From NCBI RefSeq assembly GCF_949987535.1, contig NC_080067.1, forward strand, positions 58,772,405-58,836,404: a DNA stretch of 64,000 nt, in the 5' to 3' direction. Positions 11,691 through 23,934 of the stretch are shown piece after piece (positions within the stretch are counted from its first letter, which is position 1; each line of letters begins with the position of its first letter). Both the position numbers and the translations under genes were made by a program. The notes under the pieces were generated by a model. The model ran no database searches. It saw nothing but the letters and a program-made list of their open reading frames with translations, and was not told the DNA's origin. This stretch comes from Balaenoptera acutorostrata. Its lineage: Eukaryota; Chordata; Mammalia; Artiodactyla; Balaenopteridae.

Positions 11691-12767
11691 CTTTTATTAT
11701 TTTGAAGTCAGAAAAATCCAGTTTAGGAAAACTCAAATGTTAGGAAAGGATGTTCTAAAGTCAGAGCAGGAAGAAAGATATTCATTATTGATGCCACTCA
11801 TGTCAACTAATCAATATTTCTTGGTCATCAACTACTACTGTACTTTTTCATGCATAAAATATTAGTATGGATCCTTGATCTTATAAAAAAAGATCTTCAG
11901 TCTAACCTTCACCTTCAAAAAATTCATTTAGATAACTGAATCAAAACATGGTTGCTTTGTCATCCTTGTAAATATTTAATATATGCTATTAAAAGTCATG
12001 ACAGTACTTTAAGGCACTGTACCTCCAAAAATGACTGGTAAATATCAAGATGTGATTTAATTAAATTATTTAAACAGATCAATTCATCATTTGTCTTGAT
12101 TGTCTATAAAATACCATAAGCAACATTTTCTCATTTATAATTAAAGATGATTTTATACTGTAAGATATTTTCCAGTGTATGATTTTAAATCATTTGTGAT
12201 ATTTTCCTTTTACATACTTAATTTACAGTATTTTTCTGTGTAGAATTACATTAAAAATTTAAAAGGGTTTTGAGTACCATTAAGTCACATTTACCTGTCT
12301 GTATTCACTAATTGCTGTGGGTTAAATTAAGCACATTTTTAACTGTAAGTGGTTTCTTCCATTGCCTAGAAAGTTGCAAGTGTGCTTCTCTCACTATCAG
12401 CTGATATGTGCTTAGGGAACAGAAACTAATTTTAACATTAGCCCAAGCAAAATGTAATTAGGACGGCTAATCTGCTGAAAACTACCCCCAGCTAAAATCC
12501 CTTTTTTTATGTAATGCCATTTTAATGGAAATGACATTTTTATGAAACACAAGTGACAAAGACATGAATGATGCCTGTGAGCCTTTTATTTAATTTTGTG
12601 TGTTCCCTAATTTGTTACTAAAGGGAGAGTAGGAGCACTCCACTACTACCATTTTGGATATGAAATTGATTTTTAAAGTAGAATCTTTAATGTAAAGACT
12701 CAATTTTACTTAAAATAATTGTTTAAAATAACAAACCTAAGTCATAATTGATTCTCTAAAAGGGCAA

Positions 12768-12771
<4 letters not shown>

Positions 12772-12813
<42 letters not shown>
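12772..12813. repeat. (TG)n microsatellite
   Basis: About 21 uninterrupted TG units. Confidence 0.98.
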
Positions 12814-12815
<2 letters not shown>

Positions 12816-13019
12816 GCATGACAACCATAAATAGAAGGGCTTTGGGAATTATGTTTCCATCACTGCCCTTTTTCATTAATGTGGATGATTGAAACTGACG
12901 TTACTTGTGTGACTTTCCTTTCATTTTCTTTTAAGAATAGATACTCTGAATTTAGGGTTTGGATATTAAGGGCAATGTAAAGGGATTCATAATTCTCTTA
13001 GAAATAACAACTATTATTA

Positions 13020-13240
13020 CTACCACCATTTATGAGTTCTTAGTTTATTCTAGGAACTATACTAAATATTTCAGCCTTTTCTTATTTGATGCTATAACAA
13101 ATTTGTGAGAATATTCTCATTGCATAGATTATAAAGACTCAAGCTCAGGGACTTTAAGAGACAACTAGTAAATGAATGGACCATTTGGGATTTGATCCCC
13201 TTGTAGCCTAAAGCCAATTTAATATTCTTAACCAATAGGC
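13020..13240 (-). repeat. MIR-like SINE remnant (antisense)
   Basis: Antisense MIR order: 'CCACCATTTATGAGTTCTTA' then 'AAGACTCAAGCTCAGGGACTTTAAG' then 'GGGATTTGATCCCC'. Confidence 0.6.
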
Positions 13241-14339
13241 TCTAGAGACTCAATAAAAATACTTGATTCTTAATGCCATGCTAGAAACCACAATGACAGA
13301 GTAACATGCACACCTGTCACCATTTTTCTCTTGCATTGTTTCTGAAATGAATTTGGGGCTTTAATTTTTGTGTTACTAGAGTGTGGTTTAAATTTGAGAG
13401 ACTTGCTTTGAAATCCAAAATTATGTAAATGTTCAAAACCTTCTTTGAAATATAGGAAACACAACTGTGCTTTTTACCTATAGACCTGTGCTTAGGTGAG
13501 ACCAAGTAATTGTCTAACTAAATGGTCCTCAGAAAGCAATGCTAATAACTTACTCAAGTCTTTGTCAAAACTCAAGTTCTTTCTGAAATGATTCTCCTTC
13601 TAAATTTAACAGTTTCTTTATTTTGCTAACCCAAGCTGATTTCACCTTTTGACTTTAATTTGAATATGATAAACGTTATAATAATCTGAATTTTGATATT
13701 ACAACCCATTTCAGAGATTAAAGCATTTTGATTAAGACACTCAGCACTTTGGCTTCATGAAATAAGTGGAGAGTTAGTAATTACAAAATTAGTCATGTGG
13801 ATCCATGTTCTTCCACTTACCAAGTGTATCTACTAGGGCTAGTGCTTGTAAGCAGTGAGGTGCCAAAGTAAAACTCATAGAAGGGTCACAGAGGAGCATC
13901 ACTGGATATTTTAATTTTTCAAGGAAAGCACAAAGGTGCTTGACATCTGTCGGACATCTATTGAATATTATGCAAACTACTAGCTCAAAGAAGTTCATTG
14001 TTTTAGCATTAAATTGTACTTCATCGCTTTTGATGCTATCATATATTTACAAAGCTGTATTTTAAGTTTGCTTGTTAAAAGCAACTACCATATGAATAAC
14101 AATGTACAATGGGAAATGAGAGTGGTGATGTCCAGTATGATTTCAATGTTTGAGAAGTGTGGCCCAAAAGGAACACAAATTCCATTAGTAGATAATTGTG
14201 CTTATTTAAGAATGAAATTTTAAAAAAATTACCTTCTTTAAATTGTGTGTATTTTTTTCCAATCAGCTACTAAGATTATTAGGATATAAATACTTATTAA
14301 GTAGTTTGGATCTAATTACTTAAAATATGGAGCTGTTAA

Positions 14340-16512
14340 CATATTTCATTATATATAATGAAATATAATTCACATGCCATACAATTTTCTCATTTAAAGT
14401 CTACAATTATTAGTTTTTACTATATTCACAGATTTGTGCAATCATCACCAAAATCGATTTTAGATGATTCTTATCATCCCTTGAAGAAATGCCATACCCA
14501 CTGTCAGTCATTCTTCATTTCTCCCCAGCTTCCAGCAATTACTAATCTACTTTATGTCTCTATAGATTTGCCTATTCTGGATTTTCCATCTAAATGGAAT
14601 CATTTAATATGTTGTCTTTTGTGACTAGCTTCTTTCACTTAACATAATGTTTTCTAGGTCCATTCATGTTGTAGTGTGTATCACTATTTCATTATATTTT
14701 ATTCCTGAATTATATTCTATTTTTAAGTACATTCAATTTCTCCATTCATCATTTGATGGGCATTTGGATTATTTCCATTTTATTCCACATGGAATAAAGC
14801 TGCTATGAACATTTGTGTACCAATTTTTGTGTGAACATATATTTTCATTTTTCTTGACTATATAGAGTGAAATTAAAGAGTCATGACCCTATATTTACTT
14901 ATTTGAGAAACTGCCAGGTTGTTTTCCAAAATATTGCATCATTTTGTATTCTCACCAGCAGTGTATCAGTGTTCCAATTTCTCCACATCCTCACCAACAC
15001 TCATTATTATATATTTCTTTGGTTAGAGCCACCCTAGTAGGTATAAAGTGGTATCTCATCTTGGCTTTAATTCGCATTTCTCTAATGGTTAATGATCTCT
15101 TAATATGCTTATTGGCAATTTGTATGTATTTAGAGAAATATATATTCAGATCCTTTACCCATTTCTTAATTGGATTGTCTTATTATTATTGAATTGTAAG
15201 GGTTTGGATACTTATGTATAATCTGAACACAAGTCCCTTATTAGACGTTTGATTTGCAAATATTTTCTCCTATGTTGTCTGGTCTATTTTCATTTTCTTG
15301 ATGGTATCTATTGAAACACAATTTTTTTTAAATTTAATGAAGTCAAATTTATGTAGTTTGTGTTTTGGTATCATATTTAAGAATGCTTTCCCTAATCCTG
15401 AGGTCATGGAAAATTTCTCCTATATTTTCTAAGTGTTTTATTGTTTAAACTCTTACATTTAAGTCTATGATACAACTTTGAGTTGAGTATGGTATGAAGA
15501 AGGGATTCAGATTTATTTTTTGCATATGAATGTCCTGTTTCACCAACACCATTTGTTGAAATGAATTTTCTTTCCTTATTGAATTGTCTTGGCTCCCTTG
15601 TTAAAATCAATTGACTAAAACTGTGAGGGTTTATTTCTGTATTTCCAATTCTATTCCATTGACCTCTGTATTTATCCTTATGCCAGTACCATACAGGCTT
15701 GATTTATAGACAAAGTCTGTGACTTTGTAGTAAGTTCTGAACTCAGGAAGTGTGAATCCTCCATCTTTGTTCATCTTTTTCAAGATTGTTTTGTTTATTC
15801 TGGGTCCCTTAAATTTTCATATGAATTTAGGATCAGCTTGGCCATTTGAGCAAAGAAGTCAGCTGCAATTTTGATAGGAATTACATTGAATCTGTAAATC
15901 AATCTGAGGTATAATGGCTCAATAATATTAAGAGTTTCAACTCATGAATATGGGATGTCTTCCCATTTATTTCGATATTCTTTAATTTCTTTCAATAAAT
16001 TTTTGTAGTTTTCACAGAAAAAGTTTGTACTATTTTTGTTAAATTTATTTCTAAGTATTTTATTAGTTATATTATGTTGTAAATGTAATTGTTTTCTTAA
16101 TTCTGTTTTTGGACTGTTCACTGCTAATGTATAGAAATATTATTGATTTTTTTTTTTTTAAATTTATTTATTATTTATTTTTCGTTGTGTTGGGTCTTCA
16201 TTTCTGTGCGAGGGCTTTCTCCAGTTGTGTCAAGCGGGGGCCACTCTTCATCGCGGTGCGCGGGCCTCTCACTATCGCGGCCTCTCTTGTTGCGGAGCAC
16301 AGGCTCCAGACGCGCAGGCTCAGTAGTTGTGGCTCACGGGCCTAGTTGCTCTGCGGCATGTGGGATCTTCCCAGACCAGGGCTCGAACCCGTGTCCCCTG
16401 CATTGGCAGGCAGATTCTCAACCACTGCGCCACCAGGGAAGCCCTATTGATTTTTAATATTGATCTTATATGCTTCAGTTTTGAACTCATTTATTACTTC
16501 TTATATATATTT
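14340..16512 (-). mobile_element. Old L1, 3' portion (3' UTR to RT domain)
   Basis: Antisense L1. The 3' UTR begins near 14340 ('AATTCACATGCCATACAATTT'), the ORF2 C-terminal region occupies about 14950-15200, and the thumb and RT region runs to 16512. Frames are broken throughout. It is interrupted by a SINE at 16152-16444. The same element probably continues at 18083-19677 and 27031-28320. About 1.3 kb of RT sequence is absent across the 16512/18083 boundary, judged against normal L1 order. Confidence 0.88.
16152..16444 (-). mobile_element. CHR-type tRNA-derived SINE
   Basis: Antisense copy ending in GCCACCAGGGAAGCCC, with a T-run at its tail. Flanked by the 11-bp duplication TATTGATTTTT (16141-16151 and 16445-16455). 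Confidence 0.95.
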
Positions 16513-18082
16513 TTTATTGTGGTAAGGACACTTAACATGAGATCTACTCTCTTAAGATATTTTTGATGGTACAAGACAGTATTGTTAACTACAGGCCCAA
16601 TGGTATGTTGTAGATCTCCAGAGCTTAATAATCTTGTATAACTGAAACTTTATACCTATTGAATAACAGCTCACCATTTCCTCCTTACCCCAGTCCCTGG
16701 AAACCACAATTCTACACTTTGCTTCTATGTGTTTGACTTTTTTATATACCTCATGTAAGTGGAATCATGCAATATGTTTCCTTCAGTGACTGGCTTATTT
16801 CACTTGGCATAATGTCTTCAAGGTTCATCTATATTGTTGCATGTGGCATGATTTCCAGCTTTTCTTAAGGCTGAATAATATTCCATTGTGTATATATATA
16901 CCTTTTCTTTGTCCATTCCTCCACTGATGGACATTTAGTTGTTTTCCATTATCTTGGCTATTGTGGATAATGCTGCAATTCACATGGGAATGCAAATAGC
17001 TCTTTGAGATATTAATTTCAATTCTTTTGCATAAATATCCTAAAGTGGGATTGCTGAATCACATGGCATTTCTGTTTTTAATTTTTTGAGGAGACTCCAT
17101 ATTGTTTTCCATAATGGCTTCATCATTCTACATTCCCATCAAGAGTATACAAGGCTTTCGTTTTCTTCACATCTTCACCAACACTTGTTATTTATTATTG
17201 TTTTTTAATAATAGCTATCCTAAGGTATGAGATGATATCTCATTGTGGTTTTGATTTTCATTTCCCTGATGATTGGTGATATTGAGTAATCAATGCAATT
17301 CCTATCAAAATCCCAGTGGCATGTATTAAGACAGAAATAGAAAAGCAATCCTAAAATGTATATGAAACCACAAAGGACCTCAAATAGCCAGACCAATCTT
17401 GAGAAAGAACAAAGTGGAGGCATCACGCTTCCTGATTTCAAAATATATTACAAAGCTACAGTAACTGAAACAGCTAGGTACTGACATAAAGACAGACACA
17501 TACAACAATGTGACAGAATAGAAAGCCTCTAAATAAACTCCTGAATTATATGGTCAACTGATCTTCAACAATGGTGCCAAGAATAAACAATGGGGAAAGG
17601 ATAGTCTCTTCAGCAAATGGTGTTGGGGAAAACTGAATATACATATGCAAAAGGATGAATTCAGATCCTTACTTTACACCATACACAAAAATCAACCCCA
17701 AATGGATTAAATACTTAACTGTAAGACATGGACACATAAAACTCTTTGAGGAAAACATAGGGGAAATGCTTCATGAAAATGGTCTTGGTAATGATTTCTT
17801 GAATATGATGTCAAAAGCACAGACAAAGAAGGAAAAACAGAAAAGTGGGACTATGTCAAACTAAAAAACTTCTGCATAGCAAAGAATATAATTAACAGTG
17901 AAAAGGCAACCTCTAGAATGGGAGAAAAAATTTGCAAACTATATATCTAATTAGGGATTAATATCCAAAATATATAAGGAACTCCTTCAACTCAATAGCA
18001 ACAACTCTAAAACCTGACTGAAAAGTGAGCAAAAAACTTGAATAGACATTTCTCCAAAGAAGACACACAAGTAGCAATCAGG
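16513..18082 (-). mobile_element. Twin-primed (5'-inverted) L1 insertion
   Basis: The first 0.77 kb (16513 to about 17290) is antisense L1: 3' UTR then the ORF2 C-terminal end. The next 0.79 kb (about 17290-18082) is sense L1 ORF2 lying immediately upstream of that in the element. The sense part ends at '...AAGTAGCAATCAGG' and the antisense part starts at '...CAATATCACCAATCATCAGGG', which adjoin in intact L1 with only about 10 bases missing. The short repeat TATATTT flanks the whole (16506-16512 and 18083-18089). This is the layout expected from twin priming. Frames are interrupted. Confidence 0.82.
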
Positions 18083-19677
18083 TATATTTAGTTTGCGCTT
18101 CTTTTTCTAAGTTCTTGAAGTGGAAGTTTAGGTTATTTATTTGTAATCTTTCTTCTTTGATAATATAGGTGTTTAAGGTTATAAATTTCCACTTAAGCAC
18201 TGCATTAGCAGCATCTCATAAGTTTTGGTATATTACATCTTCATTTTCATTTTCATTTATCTCAAGCTATTTTCTATTTTTCTTGTGATTTCATCTTTAA
18301 ACCATTGTTTATTTAGGAGGGTATTGTTCAATTTCCACACATTTGTGAATTTTCCGAATATTTTTCTGTTACTGATTTCTAGTTTCATTCCATTGTAGTT
18401 GGAGAACGTACTTTGTTTGGTTTTAATCATTTAAATTTATTGAGGCTTGTTTAATGCTCTAGTATATGGTCAATTCTAGAAAATATTCTTAAGAAGAATG
18501 TGTGTTCTGTTGTTGTTTGGTGAATTATCCTATACATGTATTAGGTCTAGTTTGTCATTCAGTCTTCTATTTCCTTATTGAACTCCTGCTGGTTGTTCTG
18601 TGCATTATAGAATGTGAAGTCTCCAAGTATTATTGTCTATTTCTTCCTTTATCCTGTCAGATTTTACTTTGTATTTTTGGGAACTCTATTTTAAGGCACA
18701 TATATACTTTTTATATTGTATTTTCTTGATAGTTTCACCCTTTTATTAAAATAAAATATCCTTCTTTGTTTCTAGTAACATTTCTTTTTGTCTTAAAATC
18801 TATGCTGTCTAATATTACTATAGCCACTCCAGCTTTCTTATGGTTGTTGTTTGCATGATACATACATAATTTCCATCCTTTTATTCTCAAATAATTTGTA
18901 TTTTTAAATATAAATGGCTTTTGTAGACAGCATATAGTTGGATCTTGTTTTATCCAGTCTGACAAACTCTGTCTTTTGATTTGAGTTTCAAATCCATTCA
19001 CATTTAATGTTTTCTATATAGTTTTTTTTTTTTTTTTTTTTAATTGTATAGCTACTTTATTTATTTATTTATTTATTTTTGGCTGTGTTGGGTCTTCGGT
19101 TCGTGCGAGGGCTTTCTCTAGTTGCGGCAAGCGGGGGCCACTCTTCATCGCGGTGCGGGGACCGCTCTTCATCGCGGTGCGCGGGCCTTTCACTATCGCG
19201 GCCCCTCCCGTTGCGGGGCACAGGCTCCAGACGCGCAGGCTCAGCAGTTGTGGCTCACGGGCCCAGCTGCTCCGTGGCATGTGGGATCTTCCCAGACCAG
19301 GGCTCGAACCCGTGTCCCCTGCATTAGCAGGCAGACTCTCAACCACTGCGCCACCAGGGAAGCCCTCTATATAGTTTTTGATATAGTTGGATCTATATCT
19401 GCCCTTTACTTTTGGTTTTATGTAACTCTCACGGGTTTTTTATTCCTCTGTTCCTCCCTTACTTCATATTTTTGCATTAAGCAAATAATTTCTGATGTAA
19501 CATTTTAATTCCTTGAATGAGTTTTTTATTATATTTTTTGAGTTATTTTCTTAGTGGTTTCTCTAGAATTTAACCATATTTATCTCAATTTATTATAATC
19601 TACTTCAGATTTATGCTTAATTCTATGAGATATAGAACACTTACTCCATTATAGCTGTATTTCCTCCCTTGCATTTT
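18083..19677 (-). mobile_element. Old L1, continuation (endonuclease and upstream region)
   Basis: Antisense L1 ORF2 linker and endonuclease sequence. The minus frame 19001-18735 reads a diverged endonuclease start with a C-C-L-Q-K core and KAGVAIVILDS. Upstream of the ORF2 start (beyond about 19020) lies AT-rich inter-ORF-like sequence to 19677. It is interrupted by a SINE (19027-19365) and ends at the target site of the full-length L1. Confidence 0.8.
19027..19365 (-). mobile_element. CHR-type SINE with internal 24-bp duplication
   Basis: Antisense copy with (TTTA)n and T-run tail. Flanked by the 14-bp duplication TCTATATAGTTTTT (19013-19026 and 19366-19379). CTCTTCATCGCGGTGCG occurs at 19141 and again at 19165, a 24-bp tandem duplication absent from the other copies here. 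Confidence 0.95.
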
Positions 19678-19712
19678 GTGCTATTATTATTTTATTTTAT
19701 TTTTTAAACATC

Positions 19713-19718
19713 TTTATT
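19713..19718 (-). terminator. L1 polyadenylation signal AATAAA
   Basis: AATAAA on the minus strand, 24 bases before the end of the full-length L1, followed by an interrupted A-rich tail. Confidence 0.75.
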
Positions 19719-19817
19719 GGAGTATAATTGCTTTACAATGGTGTGTTAGTTTCTGCTTTATAACACAGTGAATCAGTTATACATATACATATGTTCCCAT
19801 ATCTCTTCCCTCTTGCG

Positions 19818-19849
19818 CCTCCCTCCCTCCCACCCTCCCTATCCCACCC
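19818..19849 (-). promoter_or_regulatory. G-rich tract in L1 3' UTR (quadruplex-capable)
   Basis: On the L1 sense strand there are seven runs of three Gs separated by one to three bases. This satisfies the usual four-tract G-quadruplex pattern. A polypurine G-tract in the 3' UTR is a known L1 feature in mammals. The second full-length copy has the equivalent tract at 31951-31980. Confidence 0.7.
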
Positions 19850-20074
19850 TTCTAGGTGGTCACAAAGCACTGAGCTGATCTCCCTGTGCTATGCGACTGC
19901 TTCCCACTAGCTATCTGTTTTACATTTGGTAGTGTATATATGTCCATGCCACTCTCTCACCCTGTCACATCTTACCCTTCCCCCTCCCCATATCCTCAAG
20001 TCCATTCTCTAGTAGGTCTGTGTCTTTATTCCCATCTTGCCACTAGGTTCTTCATGACCTTTTCTTTTTTTTCC

Positions 20075-23000
20075 TTAGATTCCATATATATGTGTTAGCA
20101 TACTGTATTTGTTTTTCTCTTTCTGACTTACTTCACTCTGTATGACAGACTCTAACTCCATCCACCTCACTACAAATACATCCATTTCGTTTCTTTTTAT
20201 GGCTGAGTAATATTCCATTGTATATATGTGCCACATCTTCTTTATCCATTCATCTGTCGATGGACACTTAGGTGGCTTCCATGTCCTGGCTATTGTAAAT
20301 AGAGCTGCAGTGAACATTTTGGTACATGACTCTTTTTGACCTATGGTTTTCTCAGGGTATATGCCCAGTAGTGGGATTGCTGGGTCGTATGGTAGTTCTA
20401 TTTGTGGTTTTTAAGGAACCTCCATACTGTTCTCCATAGTGGCTGTATCAATTTACATTCCCACCAACAGTGCAAGAGTGTTCCCTTTTCTCCACACCCT
20501 CTCCAGCATTTACTGTTTGTAGATTTTTTGATGATGGCCATTCTGACTGGTGTGAGATGATATCTCCTTGTAGTTTTGATTTGCATTTCTCTAATGATTA
20601 ATGATGTTGAACATTCTTTCATGTGTTTGTTGGCAATCTGTATATCTTCTTTGGAGAAATGTCTATTAAGGTCTTCTGCCCATTTTTGGATTGGGTTGTT
20701 TGTTTTTTTGTTATTGAGCTTCATGAGCTGCTTGTAAATCTTGTAGATTAATCCTTTGTCAGTTGCTTCATTTGCAAATATTTTCTCCCATTCTGAGGGT
20801 TGCCTTTTGGTCTTGTTTATGGTTTCCTTTGCTGTGCAAAAGCTTTTAAGTTTCATTAGGTCCCATTTGTTTATTTTTGTTTTTATTTCCATTTCTCTAG
20901 GAGCTGGGTCAAAAAGAATCTTGCTGTGATTTATGTCATAGAGTGTTCTGCCTATGTTTTCCTCTAAGAGTTTGATAGTGTCTGGCCTTACATTTATGTC
21001 TTTAATCCATTTTGAGTTTATTTTTGTGTATGGTGTTAGGGAGTGTTCTAACTTCATACTTTTACATGTAGCTGTCCAGTTTTCCCAACACCACTTATTG
21101 AAGAGGCTGTTTTTTCTCCACTGTATATTCTTGCCTCCTTTATCAACGATAAGTTGACCATATGTGCGTGGGTTTATCTCTGGGCTTTCTACACTGTTCC
21201 ATTGATCTATGTTTCTGTTTTTGTGCCAGCACCAAACTGTCTTGATTACTGTAGCTTTGTAATATAGTCTGAAGTCAGGGAGCCTGATTCCTCCAGCTCC
21301 ATTTTTCTTCTCAAGATTGCTTTGGCTATTCGGGGTCTTTTGTGTTTCCATACAAATTGTGAAATTTTTTGTTCTAGTTCTGTGAAAAATGCCAGTGGTA
21401 GTTTGATAAGGATTGCATTGAATCTGTAGATTGCTTTGGGTAGTAGAGTCATTTTCACAATGTTGATTCTTCCAATCCAGGAACATGGTATATCTCTCCA
21501 TCTATTTGTATCATCTTTAATTTCTTTCATCAGTGTCTTATAATTTTCTGCATACAGGTCTTTTTTCTCCTTAGGTAGGTTTATTCCTAGATATTTTATT
21601 CTTTTTGTTGCAATGGTAAACGGGAGTGTTTTCTTAATTTCACTTTCAGAATTTTCATCATTAGTGTATAGGAAGGCAAGAGATTTCTGTGCATTAATTT
21701 TGTATCCTGCTACTTTACCAAATTCATTGATTAGCTCTAGTAGTTTTCTGGTAGCATCTTTAGGATTCTCTATGTATAGTATCATGTCATCTGCAAACAG
21801 TGACAGCTTTACTTCTTCTTTTCCGATTTGGATTCCTTTTATTTCTTTTTCTTCTCTGATTGCTGTGGCTAACACTTCCAAAACTATGTTGAATAATAGT
21901 GGTGAGAGTGGGCAACCTTGTCTTGTTCCTGATCTTAATGGAAATGGTTTCAGTTTTTCACCATTGAGGACAATGTTGGCTGTGGGTTTGTCATATATGG
22001 CCTTTATTATGTTGAGGAAAGTTCCCTCTGTGCCTACTTTCTGCAGGGCTTTTATCATAAATGGGTGTTGAATTTTGTCAAAAGCTTTCTCTGCATCTAT
22101 TGAGATGATCATATGGTTTTTCTCCTTCAGTTTGTTAATATGGTGTATCACGTTGATTGATTTGCATATACTGAAGAATACTTGCATTCCTGGAATAAAC
22201 CCCACTTGATCATGGTGTATGATCCTTTTAATGTGTTGTTGGATTCTGTTTGCTAGTATTTTGTTGAGGGTTTTTGCATCCATGTTCATCAGTGATATTG
22301 GCCTGTAGTTTTCTTTCTTTGTGACATCTTTGTTTAGTTTTGGTATCAGGGTCATGTTGGCCTCGTAGAATGAGTTGGGGAGTGTTCCTCCCTTTGCAAT
22401 ATTTTGGAAGAGTTTGAGAAGGATAGGTGTTAGCTCTTCTCTAAATGTTTGATAGAATTCGCCTGTGAAGCCATCTGGTCCTGGGCTTTTGTTTCTTGGA
22501 AGATTTTTAATCACAGTTTCAATTTCAGTGCTTGTGATTGGTCTGTTCATATTTTCTATTTCTTCCTGGTTCAGTCTCGGCAGGTTGTGCATTTCTAAGA
22601 ATCTGTCCATTTCTTCCAGGTTGTCCATTTTATTGGCATATAGTTGCTTGTAGTAATCTCTCATGATCCTTTGTATTTCTGCAGTGTCAGTGGTTACTTC
22701 TCCTTTTTCATTTCTAATTCTATTGATTTGAGTCTTCTCCCTTTTTCTCTTGATAAGTCTGGCTAATGGTTTATCAATTTTGTTTATGTTCTCAAAGAAC
22801 CAGCTTTTAGTTTTATTGATCTTTGCTAACGTTTCCTTCATTTCTTTTTTATTTATTTCTGATCTGATCTTTATGATTTCTTTCCTTCTGCTAGCTGTGG
22901 TTTTTTTTTTGTTCTTCTTTTTCTAATTGCTTAAGGTGCAAGGTTAGGTTGTTTATTCGAGATGTTTCCTGTTTCTTGATGTAGGTTTGTATTGCTATAA

Positions 23001-23876
23001 ACTTCCCTCTTAGAACTGCTTTTGCTGCATCCCATAGGTTTTGGGTCGTCGTGTGTCCATTGTCATTTGTTTCTAGGTATTTTTTGATTTCCCCTTTGAT
23101 TTCTTCAGTGATCACTTCGTTATTAAGTAGTGTATTGTGTAGCCTCCATGTGTTTGTATTTTTTACAGATCTTTTCCTGTAATTGATATCTAGTCTCATA
23201 GCGTTGTGGTCAGAAAAGATGCTTGATATGATTTCAATTTTCTTAAATTTACTGAGGCTTGATTTGTGACCCAAGGTGTGATCTGTCCTGGAGAATGTTC
23301 CATGAGCACTTGAGAAGAAAGTGTATTCTGTTGTTTTTGGGTATCAATTAAGTCCATCTTGTTTAATGTATCATTGAAAGCTTGTGTTTCCTTATTTATT
23401 TTCATTTTGGATGATCTGTCCATTGGTGAAAGTGGGGTGTTAAAGTCCCCTACTATGATTGTGTTGCTGTCGATTTCCCCTTTTATGGCTGTTAGCATTT
23501 GCCTTATGTATTGAGGTGCTCCTATGTTGGGTGCATAAATATTTACAATTGTTATACCTTCTTCTTGGATCGATCCCTTGATCATTATATAGTGTCCTTC
23601 TTTGTCTGTTGTAATAGTCTTTATTTTAAAGTCTATTTTGTCTGATATGAGAATTGCTACTCCAGCTGTCTTTTGATTTCCATTTGCATGGAATATCTTT
23701 TTCCATCCCCTCACTTTCAGTCTGTATGTGTTCCTAGGTCTGAAGTGGGTCTCTTGTAGACAGCATATATATGTGTCTTGTTTTTGTATCCATTCAACCA
23801 GTCTCTGTCTTTTGGTGGGAGCATTTAATCCATTTACATTTAAGGTAATTATTGATATGTATATTCCTATTCCCAT
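20075..23876 (-). pseudogene. L1 ORF2 (endonuclease/reverse transcriptase), frameshifted
   Basis: ORF2p nicks target DNA and copies L1 RNA by target-primed reverse transcription. ATG at 23876 opens the endonuclease domain with the TLNVNGLN, CCLQETH and VGDFNTPLS motifs; SDHNAMRLDIN appears in another frame (23274-22891). The RT domain is open for 531 codons (22841-21246), including the catalytic FADDM at 21783-21797. The C-terminal third is open at 21501-20398 and the end at 20317-20075. Four frame changes separate these pieces. The first, near 23335, lacks 16 bases present in the second copy. The second is in a T-run near 22901-22911. The third, near 21305, and the fourth, near 20410, each lack one T relative to the second copy. 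I see no obvious nonsense mutation inside the open pieces. Inactive as written. Confidence 0.93.
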
Positions 23877-23934
23877 TTCCTTAAATGTTTTGGGTTTGTT
23901 ATTGTAGGTGCTTTCCTTCTCTTGTGTTTCTTGC

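Larger units (their letters stand above)
11691..14339. other. Intergenic, mostly unique sequence
   Basis: No gene supported. Contains a (TG)n tract at 12772-12813 and an antisense MIR at about 13020-13240. The 11760-12760 part carries no repeat that I recognise. Confidence 0.7.
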
